Part shown: positions 60,366 through 64,000 of the stretch, one piece after another | Numbering within the stretch: the first letter of the stretch is position 1 | Layout: each line of letters opens with the position of its first letter | Source: Hyphomicrobiales bacterium | GTDB taxonomy: Bacteria > Pseudomonadota > Alphaproteobacteria > Rhizobiales > Beijerinckiaceae | Length of the DNA: 64,000 nt | Direction of reading: 5' to 3' | Assembly (NCBI GenBank): GCA_027487245.1 | Contig: JAIYDY010000123.1 | Coordinates: 25,132-89,131 of the forward strand | The notes under the pieces: generated by a model | Seen by the model: only the letters and a program-made list of their open reading frames with translations | The model's database searches: none | Told to the model about the DNA's origin: nothing | Translations under genes and position numbers: made by a program

Positions 60366-61351
60366 TGCAAGGCCCCGTCATCGCCGTCGAGAACCTCAAG
60401 ACCCACTTCCTCACCCGTGCAGGCACGGTGAAGTCGGTCGATGGCATCTCGTTTCATGTCAACAAGGGCGAGGTGCTCGGCCTGGTGGGCGAGTCCGGTT
60501 CGGGCAAGTCGGTCACCGGCTTCTCGATCATGGGCCTGATCGACCCGCCGGGGAAGATCGTCGACGGCTCGATCAAGCTGAACGGCAAGGAACTCGTCGG
60601 CCTGTCCGATGACGAGATGCGCAAGGTCCGGGGCCGCGAGGTTGCCATGATCTTCCAGGACCCGATGATGACGCTCAACCCGGTGCTGCGCATCGACACC
60701 CAGATGATCGAGGCCATCACCGCCCATGAGAACGTCTCGGAGAAGGCGGCCCGCGCCCGTGCCCGTGATGCGCTTGCCCGCGTCGGCATTCCCTCGCCCG
60801 ACGAGCGCCTGTCCGCCTATCCGCACCAGTTCTCCGGCGGCATGCGCCAGCGCGTCGCCATTGCTACAGCGCTGCTCAACAGCCCCTCGCTGATCGTCTG
60901 TGACGAGCCGACGACCGCGCTCGATGTCACCATCCAGAGCCAGATCCTCGCCGAGATGCAGCAGCTTTGTGCCGAGACAGGCACCGCGCTGATCTGGATC
61001 ACCCACGATCTCACGGTCATCGCCGGCCTCGCCCAGCGTGTCGCCGTGATGTATGCGGGCCGCATTGTCGAGACGGGGCCGGTCGATGCCCTGCTCGATG
61101 CGCCGATCCACCCCTATACCCGCGGCCTGCTCGGCTCGCTGCCGTCCGCAGGGGTGCCCGGCCAGCCGCTGATGCAGATTCCCGGCGCCACACCCTCGCT
61201 GGCGCGCCTGCCTCAGGGCTGCGCCTTCGCCCCGCGCTGCACGCTGGCAAGCGATGTCTGCCGCACGGTGGCTCCGGAAAGCCTGTCGCACGGGCCAGAT
61301 CGCGCCGCCCGCTGCCACCATCCGCTCGATGCACCCAAGGTGGCCGCCTGA
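60365..61351 (+). CDS. ABC transporter ATPase, DppD-like
   Basis: A 328-residue ATPase. Walker A GESGSGKS is near 40-47, the ABC signature FSGGMRQRVAIATAL near 155, and Walker B with LIVCDEPTTALDVTIQ follows. The C-terminal oligopeptide ATPase extension has CAFAPRCTLASDVC, a cysteine motif that in related proteins can hold an iron-sulfur cluster. ATG overlaps the preceding stop (TGATG) and the 3' end overlaps the next ATG, so the set is translationally coupled. Confidence 0.94.
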   Translation: MQGPVIAVENLKTHFLTRAGTVKSVDGISFHVNKGEVLGLVGESGSGKSVTGFSIMGLIDPPGKIVDGSIKLNGKELVGLSDDEMRKVRGREVAMIFQDPMMTLNPVLRIDTQMIEAITAHENVSEKAARARARDALARVGIPSPDERLSAYPHQFSGGMRQRVAIATALLNSPSLIVCDEPTTALDVTIQSQILAEMQQLCAETGTALIWITHDLTVIAGLAQRVAVMYAGRIVETGPVDALLDAPIHPYTRGLLGSLPSAGVPGQPLMQIPGATPSLARLPQGCAFAPRCTLASDVCRTVAPESLSHGPDRAARCHHPLDAPKVAA

Positions 61352-62370
61352 TGAATGCTCATGCACCAACCCCGCTGGTCGAGCTGAAAGACGTCTCCAA
61401 GCGCTTCGTCAAGCCGCTGGACGCGGCGGCCCGCATCGCCAACCTGATGGGTGCCAGCAACCGCGAGCAGGTCGTGCATGCGGTCGATAGCGTCGATCTC
61501 GGCATCATGGAGGGCGAGGTCGTGGGCCTCGTCGGCGAGTCGGGCTGCGGCAAGTCCACCCTTGGCCGCGTCGTGGCCGGCATCCATGCGCCCAGTTCCG
61601 GCGAGATGCTGTGGCAGGGCACGCCGGTTTCGGCGCTGGGCGGGCCTGCGAAGAAGGCCGCGACCCTGGCTGTGCAGATGATCTTCCAGGATCCAATGTC
61701 CTCGCTCAACCCGCGCATGCGCGTCACCGACATCGTCGGCGAGGCCCCGGTCTTTCACGGACTGGTCAGCAAGGCCGAGCAGGAAGCTTATGTCGAGAAT
61801 GTGCTGGAACGTGTCGGCCTCGATCCGACCTACCGCCGCCGCTATCCGCACCAGTTCTCGGGCGGCCAGCGCGCCCGCATCGGCATCGCGCGGGCGCTGG
61901 CGGTCAATCCCCGCTTTCTGGTCTGCGACGAAAGCGTCGCCGCACTTGATGTCTCGATCCAGGCGCAGGTGCTCAACCTGTTCATGAAGCTCAGGCAGGA
62001 TCTCAAGCTGACCTACCTGTTCATCAGCCATGACCTCAGCGTTGTCCGGCATCTCTCGGACAAGGTCGTGATCATGTATCTGGGCCGTGTCGTCGAGGCC
62101 GCGTCCGCTGCCGACCTGTTTCGCGGCCCGAACCATCCCTACGCACAGGCCCTTCTGGCCAACGTGCCGACACTGGCCTCGCGCCACAAGCGCTTTGCCC
62201 CGCTCAAGGGGGAAATCCCCTCGCCGCTCAACCCACCCACAGGCTGCCATTTCCATCCGCGCTGCCCGATGGCAGGGCCGCGCTGCGCCCAGGAGCGGCC
62301 AGCGCTTCGGGAGATTGCGCCGGGGCATGTGAGTGCGTGCCATCTGAACGATGGCGGCGTCGGCGGCTGA
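61351..62370 (+). CDS. ABC transporter ATPase, DppF-like
   Basis: A 339-residue ATPase. Walker A GESGCGKST, signature FSGGQRARIGIARALAVNP and a Walker B region FLVCDESVAALDVSIQ are intact. The C-terminal cysteine motif CHFHPRCPMAGPRC matches the oligopeptide subgroup. Together with the DppD-like subunit it powers the transporter. It ends the five-gene operon. Confidence 0.94.
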   Translation: MNAHAPTPLVELKDVSKRFVKPLDAAARIANLMGASNREQVVHAVDSVDLGIMEGEVVGLVGESGCGKSTLGRVVAGIHAPSSGEMLWQGTPVSALGGPAKKAATLAVQMIFQDPMSSLNPRMRVTDIVGEAPVFHGLVSKAEQEAYVENVLERVGLDPTYRRRYPHQFSGGQRARIGIARALAVNPRFLVCDESVAALDVSIQAQVLNLFMKLRQDLKLTYLFISHDLSVVRHLSDKVVIMYLGRVVEAASAADLFRGPNHPYAQALLANVPTLASRHKRFAPLKGEIPSPLNPPTGCHFHPRCPMAGPRCAQERPALREIAPGHVSACHLNDGGVGG

Positions 62371-62383
62371 GGCCCGTGACGCG

Positions 62384-62632
62384 TCAGGTTTCGCGGTAGG
62401 ACCAATCGTCGATTTCAAGGCTCGGATCGGCCAGATCGGCAATCGGATCGACGGGCGCTCCGGCGACGACCTTCCCGATCAGGAAGCCTTCCGGTGTCGC
62501 GGAAAAGCGCACCTGATCGCCTGCCTCCAGGCCAAGGATGTTCCGCACCGCCAGCGGCAGGGTGATGCGACCACCCGACGATACCGTCACGGTCCAGTCC
62601 TGCCGTGATACCTCGGCCTGCGTGCGCGCCAT
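62384..62632 (-). CDS. SpoVT/AbrB domain protein, orphan
   Basis: An 82-residue protein with a swapped-hairpin AbrB domain (WTVTVSSGGRITLPLAVRNILGLEAGDQVRF, about 17-48) and an acidic tail. This fold serves as DNA-binding antitoxin or transition-state regulator. No toxin gene (PIN or MazF type) is adjacent, so it is not a visible toxin-antitoxin pair. ATG at 62632 is used rather than longer in-frame starts, which would cover the flgE enhancer region. Confidence 0.8.
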   Translation of the reverse strand: MARTQAEVSRQDWTVTVSSGGRITLPLAVRNILGLEAGDQVRFSATPEGFLIGKVVAGAPVDPIADLADPSLEIDDWSYRET

Positions 62633-62746
62633 CCATGATCCTCGTTGATCCGGTCCGGACTGATGACTTGCAGGCTGCCCAATGGCTGCCTGCCCTGCTC
62701 CGCCAACGGCACCGGTACCAGTCCTAGCATGGGTTGGTCCACAGCA

Positions 62747-62763
62747 CCCGGCAAATCCTGCCG
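62747..62763. promoter_or_regulatory. ftr-like (FlbD-type) element upstream of flgE
   Basis: CCCGGCAAATCCTGCCG, of which 16 bases are identical to the plus-strand half of the flgI repeat at 37396. It is centred about 118 bases upstream of the predicted flgE start. A weaker inverted copy (ACCGGCAAGGACAGGC on the minus strand) lies at 62782-62797, echoing the paired layout at flgI. Confidence 0.72.
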
Positions 62764-62847
62764 ACCTGACCGGTTGCGCAGGCCTGTCCTTGCCGGTGTA
62801 ACGGAACATTCACCATCCAAGCCATTGAAAAGACGTGCCAACAGTGA

Positions 62848-62862
62848 TGGCACGATGGCTGC
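62848..62862 (+). promoter_or_regulatory. Sigma-54 type promoter of flgE
   Basis: TGGCACG-ATGG-CTGCA: an exact -24 element, correct spacing and one mismatch in -12 (CTGC for TTGC). Transcription is predicted near 62873, about 52 bases before the flgE ATG. Confidence 0.78.
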
Positions 62863-62924
62863 AACGCCCGGTCCAGTTGATGTGTGCGGTGCCGTCGCGC
62901 CGCGATCTGGGAAGGATACGTTTC

Positions 62925-64000
62925 ATGGGCGTTTTTGGTGCAATGACCACCGCGCTGTCGGGCCTCCGGGCGCAGTCCTACGCGCTGGAAAACATTTCCG
63001 GCAACATCGCCAACTCGCGCACCACCGGCTTCAAGCGGCTGGAAACCAGCTTTGTCGACCTGATCCCTGACACGCCCCAGAACCGCGAACTGGCCGGCTC
63101 GGTCCTGGCCCGCTCATCCGCCACCAACTCGGTGCAGGGCGACATTTCCAGTACGTCGATCGCCACCAACGTCGCCATCAACGGTGACGGCTTCTTCATC
63201 GTGGCCGAGAAGCTCGGTGAACTGAACGGCGCGCCAAACTTCAGCCAGAGCAATCTTTACACCCGCCGTGGGGATTTCGACTTCGATCGCAACGGCTATC
63301 TGGTCAATGGCGCTGGCTATTTTCTGAAGGGCCTCAACATCAACCCGACCACAGGCACCCCGTCGGCATCCGAACCCTCGGTGATCCGCATCCCCAATGA
63401 TTCCCTGCCGCCGCGCGCCACCACGACCATCGACTACCGCGCAACGTTGCCGGCAACACCACAGACGAGTGCCTATCAAGCCGCGAACGGCGCCCCCGGC
63501 TCCGAACTGATCGGGCCTGCAGCAACTTATCCGGCCAGCCCGGCCACGCTGGCCACGATCGCCGCATCGGACACCGCCACATTCGAGGCGCGTTCGATCC
63601 AGGGCGGCACCATCACCGCCTATGACACCCTCGGACGCCCGGCCCCAGTCCGTCTGGCCTGGGCAAAGGAAACCGCCGGCCTCGGGACCGACACCTGGAG
63701 CCTCTATGCCCAGACCAACCCGTCTGCGACAGGCGCTGCCGCCATGTGGACCCGCGCGGGCGCTGCCGGATCCTTTGCCTTCGATGCCAACGGCAATCTC
63801 ACCTCGGCACCCGTCACGGCACTGCCGCCCGTCAACGTCAACGGCGTCATCATCACCGGTGTCAGCCTCGATGCCGGCGCAGCCGGCAGCGGCATGAAAC
63901 AGGTCAACTCGACACAGAATGTCGGCCAGCTCGAAGCCAACGCCATCCGGCAGGATGGCTATGCTGCTGGCGTCCTGCAGCGCACGAACATCACGGAAGA
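62925..64000 (+). CDS. flgE: Flagellar hook protein FlgE, N-terminal part
   Basis: The frame runs off the window end after 358 complete codons. The N-terminus MGVFGAMTTALSGLRAQSYALENISGNIANSRTTGFKRLETSF is the axial-protein motif of FlgE, followed by NVAINGDGFFIVAEK and YTRRGDFDFDRNGYLVNGAGYFLKG. The D1/D2 region begins near residue 160. Long FlgE proteins of this kind form the hook subunit. GAAGGA precedes the ATG. The gene is separated from the main cluster by 22 kb but carries the same promoter layout as flgI and flgF. Confidence 0.95.
   Translation, partial: MGVFGAMTTALSGLRAQSYALENISGNIANSRTTGFKRLETSFVDLIPDTPQNRELAGSVLARSSATNSVQGDISSTSIATNVAINGDGFFIVAEKLGELNGAPNFSQSNLYTRRGDFDFDRNGYLVNGAGYFLKGLNINPTTGTPSASEPSVIRIPNDSLPPRATTTIDYRATLPATPQTSAYQAANGAPGSELIGPAATYPASPATLATIAASDTATFEARSIQGGTITAYDTLGRPAPVRLAWAKETAGLGTDTWSLYAQTNPSATGAAAMWTRAGAAGSFAFDANGNLTSAPVTALPPVNVNGVIITGVSLDAGAAGSGMKQVNSTQNVGQLEANAIRQDGYAAGVLQRTNITE

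Noticed and set aside
62384..62632. Toxin-antitoxin system around the AbrB-type gene
   Set aside because: No adjacent toxin reading frame exists; one neighbour is an ABC ATPase gene and the other is the flgE regulatory region.

Overview
The window is about 64 kb of GC-rich DNA with the gene content of a motile alphaproteobacterium, most likely of the order Hyphomicrobiales (Rhizobiales). The evidence is the alphaproteobacterial flagellar set (fliX, flbT, flaF, a DUF6468 protein, motE and several short flagellins), the cell-cycle kinase CckA next to flhB, and DksA, ATP12, COX15 and RpsD proteins of alphaproteobacterial type. Genus and species cannot be fixed from the sequence. No rRNA, tRNA, CRISPR array, insertion sequence or prophage was found.

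Layout. Positions 1-12.9 kb hold housekeeping and metabolic genes: a truncated DUF418 protein, map-radC, a FkbM methyltransferase, sfsA, a CinA/MoaB-domain protein, a flavin amine oxidase, murI, rpsD, a Spy-like periplasmic protein, an ATP12-like chaperone, an M19 dipeptidase, two alpha/beta hydrolases and a gamma-carbonic anhydrase. From 12.9 to 40.1 kb is the main flagellar region: flgB-flgC-fliE-fliQ-fliR-flhB-cckA leftward; fliO-fliP rightward; a 1,197-residue TPR protein leftward; flgF-flgG-flgA-flgH leftward; fliL-fliM-DUF6468-motE rightward; fliX leftward and flgI-flgJ-flgN rightward; and a FlaG-like gene. dksA, an MFS transporter, a RidA protein, a class V aminotransferase and a methyltransferase lie between these blocks. 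From 40.2 to 51.9 kb are three flagellin genes, with metY, ctaA, a glycosyltransferase-like protein, a YkgJ protein and two methyltransferases between them; the third flagellin is followed by flbT and flaF. From 51.9 to 62.4 kb are a class 3 L-asparaginase, an alpha/beta hydrolase, a lone RAM-domain protein, argE, a LysR regulator and a five-gene dipeptide/oligopeptide ABC transporter. An orphan AbrB-type gene and the start of flgE, cut by the window edge, finish it.

How it works together. The intergenic DNA suggests a Caulobacter-like flagellar hierarchy. Early genes (flgB and fliO operons, fliL operon) have TTAA-N7-TTAA sites typical of CtrA, the regulator controlled by the CckA encoded here. 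The hook/rod/ring operons flgI, flgF and flgE each have a sigma-54 type -24/-12 promoter 50-60 bases before the gene, and a shared dyad element (best copy CCCGGCAAATCCTGCCG) about 83-135 bases upstream of the predicted start. This matches an FlbD enhancer (ftr) layout, and fliX, the partner of FlbD in Caulobacter, is in the window. The flagellin genes instead share a TTAAGSTTAA element with upstream half-sites. These regulatory assignments are inferred from motifs.
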